From the NCBI GenBank assembly GCA_949130485.1, contig OX422184.1, forward strand, positions 17,167,324 to 17,231,323: 64,000 nucleotides of DNA, given 5' to 3'. This stretch comes from Agelas oroides (taxonomy: Eukaryota > Porifera > Demospongiae > Agelasida > Agelasidae). Under the pieces are notes generated by a model that saw nothing but the letters and a program-made list of their open reading frames with translations, was not told the DNA's origin and did not search any database. Made by a program: the position numbers and the translations under genes. Shown one piece after another: positions 11,311 through 22,206 of the stretch (positions within the stretch are counted from its first letter, which is position 1; every line of letters begins with the position of its first letter).

Positions 11311-12042
11311 GGGCTACCCGAATATGCCCTAATTTTTGCCTCTTTTCAATTATATAGCAGCCGTAAAAAGGATTGCTGTTTCATGCCACTCTGTTTCTGT
11401 TAGACCATGACCAGTAGTATAATAGTGGCTACAGTAGCTTAGCTCTCAGGCTACGTCTTCAGTTCTGCATTTTGCTGTATTTATTGCTACAAATGGTTTG
11501 TTAATTAGTTGCCATGACAACAAATTGTTTTCATTTACAGAATCGGGGAGCATCATTGTTGTCATTGTTGCAAACCCCATGTTCATACTGCCATGGGTTT
11601 ATGAGATATTTAATTTACTATGTAAAAAGTTGATGGGTGTATGATTTGTATAGTTAAGGCTGCCTTAACTGTTCTGAGTACACCTGACGAAGACCAATTA
11701 GGCTGAAATCGCAGCCATTTGAGGAATGGAAGAGCTTGAGTGATCTGGTCAATGACAGTGAAGACTGCTCTGGGGAATCCATGAAAGCAATCTCCAATCC
11801 TGTAACAAAACTGTTCACAGTCTTTTTTTAATGAAATTTTGTCATGATTAACAAAGGGTACAAGATAGCATATATAGCTATTGAAGACTGTACCCTACTA
11901 ATAATGAACAAGTGGTTGATTCTTAGTGCATATTTTAAGTGCATGTTTATAAAAGTTGAGGGGGAGGGAGCAGAAACAATATCCACAGAAGTGAGTTCCA
12001 GTGTGATACACTATTACAGCATGAGGGACAAAAAACAATTAG
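11311..12042. other. Intergenic, nothing recognised
   Basis: No gene is supported. Short frames only. Confidence 0.35.
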
Positions 12043-12044
12043 TA

Positions 12045-12446
12045 CCATAATCTCTCGAAAATACGCCCATGGGCGATGAACTTAAGTGGCTCCTAAAAGA
12101 GGGGGTTGGGCGTATTTTCGAGAGTTGTGATATTTCTCTCGAAAATACGCCCACCTCACACGCAGTTAGTCTAGCCCTTGTTGTTTGCGCATGTAGTGAT
12201 TCTGCAATGCCTCTTAGTCATGCGCTTGCTTACACAATAACAGCAAATGGTGTCTGCCTTCATCTGTTAGCCCCTCCTCTTGCACAGTGCTGCTTCTTCG
12301 GTGCTTCTTGCTTAACATAACAGCACGTACTGCAGCATAAATGGGTGGGCGTACTTTCGAGAGAAAAGCACACTTTGCAACAACTACATTCAAAAAAGGG
12401 GGGTGGGCGTATTTTCGAGGGTGGGCTTATTTTCGGGAGATTACGG
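12045..12446. mobile_element. TA-flanked inverted-repeat element with TCTCGAAAATACGCCC repeats
   Basis: It starts CCATAATCTCTCGAAAATA after TA and ends with the inverse (TTTTCGGGAGATTACGG) before TA. The motif CGAAAATACGCCCA or its inverse appears about five times inside, near both ends. No coding frame. It shares the CCGTA-type terminus and TA flanks with the element at 57441-57999. Confidence 0.65.
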
Positions 12447-12474
12447 TATGTCCCAAGGGCTGATACAAGTTGAA

Positions 12475-14785
12475 GGGTGTGCTTGTATACAATCTAGTAA
12501 CTTTTGGTTGAACAGTTTTAGGTGGCAAAGAAGACATGTAAGTTATGTACAATTTTATACAAGGAACACTGTTTAAGGTACAACCTTCTGTCTGCAAGAG
12601 AGGGCAAGTTAGTCATATTTAGAAGCTAATCGTAGCTTTTGTCCCAGTTTATAGTGATCATTTAACATACAAACTTGTGTGGTCCAAAAATGGTGCTGCA
12701 TACTCTAAGCGAGAGTACAGTGGATATGTATAGTTGACGGAGGGTTTCCTGGTCAGCATACAGGTAGAAACAATGGTAGAATAGGCCCAAGATTTCTTTG
12801 GTTTGGTGCATGCTTAGGGGGGTTCCAAACCTAAGAAGTGTCCCATTCAATGCTTAAATTAAGAGAAGGTTATCTGTTACCAACTTAATTGAGCTCGGAA
12901 AAATAACTTGTCAACGTTTCGACTGAATGCTGCAGTCGTCATCAGGGTGAAAGCATTCAGTCGACTGGAGCATTCAGTCAAAACGTCGGCAAGTTATTTT
13001 TCCGAGCTCAAGTTGGTAACAGATAACCTTCTCTTCATTCATGCAGAAGCCAACTGAGAAGTCACTGGAAATTATTCAATGCTTGTCTGTGAAAGAACAC
13101 GAATGTGCCACCACTGAACATCCTCCCGACATTCAAGTATGTTACTGAATGTGACAGGTTTTACCTGGCCTTTCCATGGTAGTGCTGCAATTGATAAACA
13201 ATACATGGGGTTCAAATAGCCTACAGGTGTTGTGTATAGACACCAGCCTTTCCTATTTCCTGGGGTGTATGGTCACCAGGCAACTAACTTTAGTTTCGTA
13301 ATTGAATCATGGTGAACTTACTTGGGTTTCGCAACAGATGAGCTCGGATCATATCAAAATTAAATTATAGTACAAAATTGGCTTCCTACTGCAGCAAAGC
13401 CATATAGTTATGGGTGTTTGGTCAGATGGCCATGACAAAGTTTGGTCAGACAAAGAAATGAGCCGACGACAGTACCTGTAAAGAAATCTTTCCTCAGAAA
13501 ATGGACTTAAGTTAGAAAATAACAGCCACTAATTTTACCATGCACCTTGCGTGCAGACATTATCATTATTGCCTCCACATTCAAATATCCTGGTTACATC
13601 CCTGTATGCATTGTGGTTTAGCGTTAGCAGCTCGTATATACATTGTAGCAGTAGTGTAAATTTGGCCAACCACACGAAATTGTAGTTTAGTATATTAAGT
13701 ATGGGCAATGATGGTATCTATGTGTTGCTAAAACCTGAATTAAACCACTTTTGGCAATGTTCCAACAAAATAAACTATAACCAACTACTAGGAATGTACA
13801 TCTTGACTACAACTATAACGAAATTCAATTGGCAAAAGAACTTTGAGCTGGGTTTAAGTATTATTACTGAAGGTCTAAGTTTAGCAGTCATGTGCCCTAA
13901 CATGTTCTGACGTGTTTCCTGGTTGCTAGATGGAGTTTGAAGAGATTGCAGATGCTGCCCCCATTCCTTCATGGTGACAACACTTCAGTAGTCAACTTAG
14001 TTTTGTGTTAACTATAACTACAATCATAACTATAACTACTAAAACCAAAACTATCTGGTGTTCTAATTTCAGAACTATAAACATGCAAACTAAATTAAAA
14101 TTATTTAAAACTAACTACACAACTAAAGTATAAACCCTTTACGAAAACAACACTGTGTATTTGCTACCTTCAAAGTTTGACCGCACATGCATGACTGCTT
14201 CTATTAGATATCACGCTTGCAATCCCCCTCTATATACGCGGCAAAATCATAGCTCTTTCATAGCGATATCCAGCATTTTGGCCATGCCTCTTGAAATTGG
14301 CAAGTTTCTTGCAAAACTATTAAAGTATGTCCCGCCTTGCATACCTGGGGCGGAAAGGAGGGGAATTTGCCGTCAGAATCTTCCCCAAGGGGTTAGTACT
14401 TGGTCGGGATTGTCCCAATCCACTCAAATGACATACACATTCTATTTCGTTATGTTAAATTCTTTAGTAAATTCCACAAATACTGTCACACACTGTGCAT
14501 GACATGGAGATACAGGGTATTTGTAAGTGATATGTAGGGGGATGGTACGCAGGTTTGTGCCCCAGGTATGGGGGCTTGTTCCATTAGGATATGTCAATTC
14601 CCCTCCTACCCCCCATCAAATCCCAGGTATTGTAGGTAGGGCATACCACTGATAGGCACATAAGAAACTGGCAGCTATTTCGGGAAGTTATCACCACTGG
14701 CTACTTGACATACAGCAGCCTTCCCCGAGCAGCATTGGCTAACATAGAACACAAATTATACCCAACAAGGGGCATGGCTGGCCAG
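12475..14785. repeat. Recent segmental duplication, copy 1 (proximal part)
   Basis: This sequence recurs almost base for base at 18672-21240, at an offset of about 6,195 bp. The largest difference is a 258-bp element present only in the second copy. Frames inside (12662-12850; 14155-14502) are duplicated with zero and two residue changes, but that follows from the youth of the duplication and is not proof of function. The unit includes foldback 12862-13034 and poly-A/poly-T-rich intergenic DNA, and leads into EF-hand copy 1. Confidence 0.85.
12862..13034. repeat. Foldback repeat with hammerhead-like core on the minus strand
   Basis: The arms (AGAGAAGGTTATCTGTTACC, then GAGCTCGGAAAAATAACTTG, and the inverse at the right) are almost perfect. 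On the minus strand the middle reads CTGATGA, then GACTG, a 7-nt loop, CAGTC, then GAAAC. That is the order of the conserved core of a hammerhead ribozyme (CUGAUGA, stem II, GAAA). I could not complete stems I and III with confidence, so catalysis is unproven. Confidence 0.6.
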
Positions 14786-15116
14786 ATGGCTGTCCAGATT
14801 CACACAATGCAGTTACGTAATATAATGATCTTTGTGAAGCACTTCACACATCAGTGCCAGTGTCCAGTTACGCGGGTGCCTAATTGAATTTGTATATATG
14901 TACTACTGTGGCTTTGAGGTTTTTGGCTGCTAGCTACATACGGTTGAAAAGGTATAGCTAGTTAAATAGGCGGTACCTAACTTTGTTCACAAAGTGGACT
15001 TGTTGCTTGAGCTAAACTACTCTTTCCCACAATAGCATGAAATTGATTTCAAAGTCATGTCAGCACTTACAATCGCCTAGCATATCACACAAGTGGCATT
15101 TTCGTCACAATCTGGA
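14786..15116. other. Intergenic, 3' side of EF-hand copy 1
   Basis: At 14786 the match to copy 2 breaks: copy 2 carries different DNA (21241-21600) that resembles the region before copies 3 and 5 instead. Similarity resumes just before the EF-hand gene (about 15080). Confidence 0.5.
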
Positions 15117-15659
15117 TCAGTCAAGTGGCCCATACAAGATTGCGCTGTTCAGTTTATTCTCAGTAGTAGAAAAGAACTCCACGTGGTAGGCTGTGAACTC
15201 TTCAAGAGACACAACACCATTGCCATTGGTATCCATAGCTTCAAAGGACGCCTTGGCATATTTGGGATCCAGTCCCATGCACTTGTAGTGCAGCTCCCAC
15301 TCCTTCATTGATACCACTCCGTTCCCGTTGATGTCAAGGCCATTGAATATTGTCCGGAAAAGTGTGTTATTCACCTCTAAAAGGTTGACATTCGCATGGC
15401 GTGTCTTAAACTCTTCGTATGTAAACTGCTTCGTGTCGTCTGTGAGCCCAACAGAATCGCACAGCTTCATGAGGGATTCCTGTACGCGTTCCAGCTGTTC
15501 TCCACTAACATCGCCAAGATCCTTGTAGCGCTGCGCAACAAGTTCGAAGTCCTTCCGAGTGATGACGCCGTCTTTGTCCACATCTCTCACTCGTATTGCA
15601 CGATCAAGTTTTTTGTTCCAAAAGGGGCTTTCTAGGCGTAGTTCTGCCTGGTCAGTCAT
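15117..15659 (-). CDS. EF-hand calcium-binding protein, copy 1 (sarcoplasmic / luciferin-binding type)
   Basis: A complete intronless 180-residue frame, ATG at 15659, stop at 15117. There are three canonical calcium loops: residues 26-37 (DVDKDGVITRKD, Asp at position 12), 109-120 (DINGNGVVSMKE) and 143-154 (DTNGNGVVSLEE). The second EF-hand, about 68-84, is degenerate. Sites I, III and IV active with II lost, about 180 residues, and the C-terminus YGPLD are typical of sarcoplasmic calcium-binding proteins and of the Renilla luciferin-binding and photoprotein relatives. It would buffer calcium, or bind a small ligand and release it on calcium; which of these cannot be read here. It differs from copy 2 by one residue (E6 for K6). 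No intron and no signal peptide: cytosolic. Confidence 0.9.
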   Translation of the reverse strand: MTDQAELRLESPFWNKKLDRAIRVRDVDKDGVITRKDFELVAQRYKDLGDVSGEQLERVQESLMKLCDSVGLTDDTKQFTYEEFKTRHANVNLLEVNNTLFRTIFNGLDINGNGVVSMKEWELHYKCMGLDPKYAKASFEAMDTNGNGVVSLEEFTAYHVEFFSTTENKLNSAILYGPLD

Positions 15660-15884
15660 CGCTCAACAGTCAAGCAATACGCTGCCAGTCAGGATCAGGT
15701 ATAACAATCTCAACGCTATTATGCGGCTATGAAAACAGCAGCCCTGACATTCAGTGCAGTTGACCTTTAATGTCCTATACTGACAAAATTATTACAGTAA
15801 AACCTCCTTTGTCCGGCCCTCTAACTAACGAGCACCTCCTTTACCGGGCACTATCTTAGGCCATACAAAATTAATTTCCTGCCC

Positions 15885-16546
15885 TAGCCTCGTTCCCAGG
15901 CGCGGAGGAGGGGGAGGAGAAGAGCGCCTGGTACACACTGTTTGCGCATGCGCTTAATCGCCACGGAATTCCGTGGCGACCGTGTTCGTACGTGTACGTA
16001 CGTATACTGGTGACGTCATATACTGGGACGTCATATACTGGTGACGTCATATACTGGGACGTCATATACTGGTGACGTCATATACTGGGACGTCATAAAC
16101 TCGCCGCGTTGATGTGCCAGTTGGTGTTCTATTCAAGTGAGTTTCATATTGCGCTGTTCTAGGCCTTCTGCTAGCTAGGTACCTCGAGATAAAACTCCAG
16201 AAAGAACAGTTTGCCGTCACTGAGTGCGTTTACCGAGGAAACGTATTTTTATTCGGTTATCCACCATTTCCGGTAAGTCGATTCCCACCACTGCCTATCA
16301 GACATTTCTCTTTGTATCCGACAGTATAAAACTAAGCAGAGCATGTAGCAGCGATGTTTGTGGCGTCCTAAGAACAAAAGCTGAAGTATTTTTTATGACG
16401 GTTTATGCTATTCACGTGAACCCGGTTGAGCGTTGTACACGCCCCTAATTCTACTACGTGGCCTTTGCTATAATTACGCGCATGCGCAAACGGTGTGTAC
16501 CTGTCGCTCTTCTCCTCCCCCTCCTCCGCGCCTGGGAACGAGGCTA
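15885..16546. mobile_element. TAGCC-ended element with long inverted repeats and 10-bp target duplication
   Basis: The terminal inverted repeats are about 70 bp (TAGCCTCGTTCCCAGGCGCG with GGAGGAGGGGGAGGAGAAGA). The flanks are the exact 10-bp repeat TTTCCTGCCC (15875-15884 and 16547-16556). The duplicated copy of this locus (near 22425) has the uninterrupted site with one TTTCCTGCCC, so this insertion is younger than the duplication. Target duplications of 9-10 bp point to the Mutator-like superfamily. No transposase; the interior holds the CRE repeat array. Confidence 0.85.
16003..16097. repeat. Tandem array of CRE-like palindromes, 31-bp unit
   Basis: The unit alternates GGTGACGTCATATACT and GGGACGTCATATACT and repeats three times. 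It gives three perfect TGACGTCA (CREB/ATF site) and three GGACGTCA half-perfect sites at roughly 15-16 bp steps. Carried inside the TAGCC element just upstream of EF-hand copy 1. Confidence 0.85.
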
Positions 16547-18239
16547 TTTCCTGCCCTTGCATGGTCAGCTGCGCGTGCTGGTCAGGGGCTAGTGACTTGT
16601 GTAAACTCAGTATTCAGCATCCAACCTTAGTGTTTACACAGTCTGCACACAGGGGTTTCTGGCTTCTCCAAGGATGCTTTGTATCTGGATTTGAGACACC
16701 CCCACCTGATTTTTTTCGAGCCATAACCACACCCCAAGTGGAAAGACAACGGCGACTGGGGTGCAGGTGGTAACTGCATCCGAAGTGCAAAGTATCAGGT
16801 GTAGATGGCAAGCCATTTCATTCTACCCATAACAGACGGTTGAGCAGATCCACTAGAGGCACACACTTCCAGGTGCATGGTGAACAAGCAGCAAGAGCAC
16901 AAACTTTGACTAAGAGAAAGGCCATAGGTATGAAGGATATGGTGAAAGAGGGTTTAATAAAGACATGGTCCTACTGACAACAAAGGTTGTGCCAACTGGT
17001 GAAATGAGCCGCTGAACTGGTACAGTATGTTACCTGTTATCTAGTAACAAGTGGTTAAGTGCTAAATGTGTTTCTCACATGTATTGTGATATACACTAGC
17101 TAGGTATAACCACACATGGAGCTTGGGTATATCACTCCACTATCTATAGTCTAAGTATTCCAATTGGTGGTAATTGGTGGTAATTGAAGCCATGTGAGGC
17201 GAGATGATAAACAAAGTCAGCCAACTTCTATATATGGCTATAGCGCTGCTGACCGACTGTGTATCTGTATCTGAGTTGTGTAGGAGCTAAAAACACCGCA
17301 CAAAGCCTTTTGAGAGACGTCGGTCGATGTTGTAAAGAAGCGCCGTCGCTATTAAAAGCGCTGTGGATGCACGAGATGTGCTGTAGTGCAGCATGCCAGT
17401 AGCTAAGTGCGCACTTCAATGAAGTGTCGAAGTGACTTGTAGCTCAGTGTGGCCGTGCTGTATCGGTAGGCCTATAGTCTGCTACCAGAAGGTTGTAGCT
17501 AATAGACCTAGCTTGTTCACATTGTACAGACCTTAGCCTTTATACAAGGCTCCAGAGTTGCGCAAGTCGGGATCACTGAAGTGTCAACATTTTTGATCAT
17601 AGCTCAGGTTAGCAGGGGTTTTAACCAAAAAAATCGCATATTCTCATCTTTAGCAAATGACTGTAAGTACCTTCATGTTAAGATAGCTAGTTTGGCCACT
17701 GTAAATCCTGTGTTACCGTGGATCCACTTCCTTGATGGCAAATGTATGGTCCCATGCTATTGCCGTGCATTAGCTCTTGACCTTAGTGCTTGCACAGTAG
17801 ACACTTCAATGATGACTTTTTCAAGCTGTGGTGTCAAAATTCAGTAAGTCCTCTCAGGCTGGGAAAGAAACACTAAAAATTAATATTGGGCATCCACGTG
17901 CACTTTTGTGGCTTTTCGTTCATTCGTTCATTTATTCATTCATCACTATTTTTTTTACACTTGGGTGCCTGGTCATTTTTAACCATTTCTAGGACCATAA
18001 ACAGGAAATTAAATTTGAGTGGCCTCATTCGATGTTATTTGAAATATGTTGGGTACACGACTATACACAATATGAAAGTTTTTCAGTTTACGGGCATTTT
18101 CTAAGTTATGGGCACCCCCTGGTCCCATGCTGCCCAGATAAGAGAGGTTTTACTGTATTTCGACCATGCTGGCCCATCTTTGACACTCCACTGAAGTGCA
18201 TGATTGCACTTGCATGGATATAGTGTTAACATGAGTGTG

Positions 18240-18452
18240 TGTTTCATACTCTAAGTGTGCACTGGCAAGAGAATGTCCCAGTTTGAACAACTCATAATAC
18301 TTCTTTCTTGTGTCTTCTGCAATAGGTCTAAATCTCAATGCATCTGCTGCATGAACTGGATGGTTGTGGTCATGTTTGAGGTTTACCAGTACAAGATAGT
18401 CCTTATTTAATTTGCCACTTTTGCCACTAGGAGAGATAATGGTAACATTCAT
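18240..18452 (-). pseudogene. Fragment of FAR1/MULE-type zinc-finger protein, copy 1
   Basis: The frame reads MNVTIISPSGKSGKLNKDY, then NLKHDHNHPVHAADALRFRP and YYELFKLGHSLASAHLEYET. The HDHNHP segment followed by ADALRFRP matches the zinc-chelating N-terminal domain of Mutator-like transposases and related SWIM/FLYWCH proteins. The cysteine-bearing start found in the second copy (32720-33082) is lost here, while the SAHLEYE segment is better preserved. The frame then runs into unrelated sequence, so it is a remnant. Confidence 0.5.
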
Positions 18453-19058
18453 CTGTGTTGGAGTGAATCAGCAGTGAATATGCTTATCAGGTACTTAACA
18501 TGAAGCCATTCTAGGTGCTAGTGTACATTAACTATAAAGCCCGCCTCTTTACTGCTGTGTTTTCACAGCTTACAATATTCACTGCTGATTGCCTACATCA
18601 TCCTATCCAGATAGGTATAGAAACCATATGGGAGTTGCACACTCTTACTTCATTCATGCAGAAGCCAACTGGGGTGTGCTTGTATACAATCTAGTAACTT
18701 TTGGTTGAACAGTTTTAGGTGGCAAAGAAGACATGTAAGTTATGTACAATTTTATACAAGGAACACTGTTTAAGGTACAACCTTCTGTCTGCAAGAGAGG
18801 GCAAGTTAGTCATATTTAGAAGCTAATCGTAGCTTTTGTCCCAGTTTATAGTGATCATTTAACATACAAACTTGTGTGGTCCAAAAATGGTGCTGCATAC
18901 TCTAAGCGAGAGTACAGTGGATATGTATAGTTGACGGAGGGTTTCCTGGTCAGCATACAGGTAGAAACAATGGTAGAATAGGCCCAAGATTTCTTTGGTT
19001 TGGTGCATGCTTAGGGGGGTTCCAAACCTAAGAAGTGTCCCATTCAATGCTTAAATTA

Positions 19059-19231
19059 AGAGAAGGTTATCTGTTACCAACTTAATTGAGCTCGGAAAAA
19101 TAACTTGTCAACGTTTCGACTGAATGCTGCAGTCGTCATCAGGGTGAAAGCATTCAGTCGACTGGAGCATTCAGTCAAAACGTCGGCAAGTTATTTTTCC
19201 GAGCTCAAGTTGGTAACAGATAACCTTCTCT
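19059..19231. repeat. Second copy of the foldback with hammerhead-like core
   Basis: Identical in the parts I compared to 12862-13034, as part of the segmental duplication; the CTGATGA / GAAAC order on the minus strand is kept. Confidence 0.6.
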
Positions 19232-20828
19232 TCATTCATGCAGAAGCCAACTGAGAAGTCACTGGAAATTATTCAATGCTTGTCTGTGAAAGAACACGAA
19301 TGTGCCACCACTGAACATCCTCCCGACATTCAAGTATGTTACTGAATGTGACAGGTTTTACCTGGCCTTTCCATGGTAGTGCTGCAATTGATAAACAATA
19401 CATGGGGTTCAAATAGCCTACAGGTGTTGTGTATAGACACCAGCCTTTCCTATTTCCTGGGGTGTATGGTCACCAGGCAACTAACTTTAGTTTCGTAATT
19501 GAATCATGGTGAACTTACTTGGGTTTCGCAACAGATGAGCTCGGATCATATCAAAATTAAATTATAGTACAAAATTGGCTTCCTACTGCAGCAAAGCCAT
19601 ATAGTTATGGGTGTTTGGTCAGATGGCCATGACAAAGTTTGGTCAGACAAAGAAATGAGCCGACGACAGTACCTGTAAAGAAATCTTTCCTCAGAAAATG
19701 GACTTAAGTTAGAAAATAACAGCCACTAATTTTACCATGCACCTTGCGTGCAGACATTATCATTATTGCCTCCACATTCAAATATCCTGGTTACATCCCT
19801 GTATGCATTGTGGTTTAGCGTTAGCAGCTCGTATACATTGTAGCAGTAGTGTAAATTTGGCCAACCACACGAAATTGTAGTTTAGTATATTAAGTATGGG
19901 CAATGATGGTATCTATGTGTTGCTAAAACCTGAATTAAACCACTTTTGGCAATGTTCCAACAAAATAAACTATAACCAACTACTAGGAATGTACATCTTG
20001 ACTACAACTATAACGAAATTCAATTGGCAAAAGAACTTTGAGCTGGTTTAAGTATTATTACTGAAGGTCTAAGTTTAGCAGTCATGTGCCCTAACATGTT
20101 CTGACGTGTTTCCTGGTTGCTAGATGGAGTTTGAAGAGATTGCAGATGCTGCCCCCATTCCTTCATGGTGACAACACTTCAGTAGTCAACTTAGTTTTGT
20201 GTTAACTATAACTACAATCATAACTATAACTACTAAAACCAAAACTATCTGGTGTTCTAATTTCAGAACTATAAACATGCAAACTAAATTAAAATTATTT
20301 AAAACTAACTACACAACTAAAGTATAAACCCTTTACGAAAACAACACTGTGTATTTGCTACCTTCAAAGTTTGACCGCACATGCATGACTGCTTCTATTA
20401 GATATCACGCTTGCAATCCCCCTCTATATACGCGGCAAAATCATAGCTCTTTCATAGCGATATCCAGCATTTTGGCCATGCCTCTTGAAATTGGCAAGTT
20501 TCTTGCAAAACTATTAAAGTATGTCCCGCCTTGCATACCTGGGGCGGAAAGGAGGGGAATTTGCCGTCAGAATCTTCCCCAAGGGGTTAGTACTTGGTCG
20601 GGATTGTCCCAATCCACTCAAATGACATACACATTCTATTTCGTTATATTAAATTCTTTAGTAAATTCCACAAATACTGTCACACACTATGCATGACATG
20701 GAGATACAGGGTATTTGTAAGGGATATGTAGGGGGATGGTACGCAGGTTTGTGCCCCTGGTATGAGGGCTTGTTCCATTAGGATATGTCAGTTCCTCTCC
20801 TACCCCCCATCAAATCCCAGGTATTGTA

Positions 20829-21086
20829 CACCGTAAGAAAAAGTGGGTAGTTTTAGCCCATTTTGGTTACCTCAGTTTCATGCCATTTTCCACATGATTG
20901 GACAATTTCATTAGCAAAGTATTCTCCCATGACATTTGCTAATGTTCTGGAAAGCCTAATCAAGTTCTTAATCTGTTTGGAATCTAAAGCAGGCAGTGGG
21001 ACATCACTGTGTTTAACAATGCATACAAGTAAGAGGAAACTGAGATGACCAAATTGAGTCAAAACAACCTTTCCTTTTTTACAGTG
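20829..21086. mobile_element. 258-bp TA-target MITE, present in only one duplicate
   Basis: The ends are CACCGTAAGAAAAAG and the near-inverse CTTTTTTACAGTG. TA flanks at 20827-20828 and 21087-21088; the paralogous site at 14633-14634 is a single TA in otherwise matching sequence (ATTGTAGGTAGGGC). This fixes the target duplication and shows insertion after the duplication. It is a Tc1/mariner-type non-autonomous element without coding capacity. Confidence 0.9.
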
Positions 21087-21240
21087 TAGGTAGGGCATAA
21101 CACTGATAGGCGCATAAGAAACTGGCAGCTATTTCGGGAAGTTATCACCACTGGCTACTTGACATACAGCAGCCTTCCCCGAGCAGCATTGGCTACCATA
21201 GAACACAAATTATACCCAACAAGGGGCATGGCTGGCCAGA

Positions 21241-21663
21241 TGTCACTATGAATATCATCCCACAGCTATTTGCCACGCAGAACAGACTCTCCTACACAGT
21301 ATACACCACCCACTTCTGAATTAACCTACCCCTCCCTTCTATTTGCATTTCCCTCCTACTTTTGTTTCACTGTACCTGTTCTACTTGGACAGCTGTTTGT
21401 GTTATGCCAACCCCTAACTTTTTGAGATTTTTGAAACTTCCTTCACCATGCAGTACATGCACTCCCCAACTTTTACTTGTTCTGCTACTCCTTTCTGACT
21501 TGCATATCTTGTCCATTGAGCCAACTGGCTCGCTATCCTAGGGACGAGACGAATTCCGCCTTAACACTCCTTCCTACAATAGTATGAAGTTCATTTCAAA
21601 GTCGTGGCAACACTTACAATTACGTAGCATATGACACAAGTGGCATTTTCGTCACAATCTGGA
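21241..21663. other. Intergenic block shared with other EF-hand units
   Basis: CAGACTCTCCTACACAGTAT, CTCACCCCTCCC-like T/C-rich runs and the phrase GAGCCAACTGGCTCGCT also occur before copies 3 (36355-37080), 4 (about 41230-41280) and 5 (53370-53940). It is part of the ancestral repeated unit and has no gene of its own. Confidence 0.5.
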
Positions 21664-22206
21664 TCAGTCAAGTGGCCCATACAAGATTGCGCTGTTCAGT
21701 TTATTCTCAGTAGTGGAAAAGAACTCCACGTGGTAGGCTGTGAACTCTTCAAGAGACACAACACCATTGCCATTGGTATCCATAGCTTCAAAGGACGCCT
21801 TGGCATATTTGGGATCCAGTCCCATGCACTTGTAGTGCAGCTCCCACTCCTTCATTGATACCACTCCGTTCCCGTTGATGTCAAGGCCATTGAATATTGT
21901 CCGGAAAAGTGTGTTATTCACCTCTAAAAGGTTGACATTCGCATGGCGTGTCTTAAACTCTTCGTAGGTAAACTGCTTCGTGTCGTCTGTGAGCCCAACA
22001 GAATCGCACAGCTTCATGAGGGATTCCTGTACGCGTTCCAGCTGTTCTCCACTAACATCGCCAAGATCCTTGTAGCGCTGCGCAACAAGTTCGAAGTCCT
22101 TCCGAGTGATGACGCCGTCTTTGTCCACATCTCTCACTCGTATTGCACGATCAAGTTTTTTGTTCCAAAAGGGGCTTTCTAGGCGTAGTTTTGCCTGGTC
22201 AGTCAT
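21664..22206 (-). CDS. EF-hand calcium-binding protein, copy 2
   Basis: A complete intronless 180-residue frame, ATG at 22206. It matches copy 1 at all but one residue (K6). Calcium loops at 26-37, 109-120 and 143-154 are intact, the second EF-hand is degenerate, and the C-terminus is ILYGPLD. The gene arose with copy 1 in the young tandem duplication. Its 5' flank is heavily altered by the nested transposons that begin about 140 bp upstream (22342 onward), so its regulation may differ from copy 1 although the protein does not. Confidence 0.9.
   Translation of the reverse strand: MTDQAKLRLESPFWNKKLDRAIRVRDVDKDGVITRKDFELVAQRYKDLGDVSGEQLERVQESLMKLCDSVGLTDDTKQFTYEEFKTRHANVNLLEVNNTLFRTIFNGLDINGNGVVSMKEWELHYKCMGLDPKYAKASFEAMDTNGNGVVSLEEFTAYHVEFFSTTENKLNSAILYGPLD

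Larger units (their letters stand above)
15795..18155. mobile_element. pogo/Tigger-like non-autonomous element, copy 1
   Basis: The left end CAGTAAAACCTCCTTTGTCC and the right end AAGAGAGGTTTTACTG are inverted and flanked by TA (15793-15794, 18156-18157), as in pogo-like Tc1/mariner elements. It is about 1.7 kb once the 662-bp insertion at 15885-16546 is removed. No DDE transposase frame is seen. It lies just upstream (5' side) of the EF-hand gene, and the same element precedes copies 2 and 3, so it was in the ancestral unit before those duplications. Confidence 0.65.
18672..21240. repeat. Recent segmental duplication, copy 2
   Basis: Almost identical to 12475-14785. The only large difference is an extra 258-bp transposon at 20829-21086. 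The left junction has microhomology: the phrase TTCATTCATGCAGAAGCC at 18656 also occurs inside the unit (13035), which fits unequal exchange or template switching. After 21240 the sequence switches to a block of the type found before the other EF-hand copies. Confidence 0.85.

Noticed and set aside
12662-12850. A 62-codon minus-strand frame identical to one at 18859-19047
   Set aside because: Identity follows from the recent segmental duplication; there is no domain and no independent sign of selection.
14155-14502. A 115-codon plus-strand frame repeated at 20349-20696 with two residue changes
   Set aside because: Also explained by the young duplication; two residue changes in so few differences do not suggest constraint, and the protein is not recognised.
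15328-15635. Plus-strand frames over each EF-hand gene
   Set aside because: Antisense shadows of the minus-strand EF-hand coding sequence; they recur in every copy for that reason.
16003-16097. A CRISPR array from evenly spaced short palindromes
   Set aside because: The spacers are themselves identical; it is a simple tandem repeat in an animal transposon.
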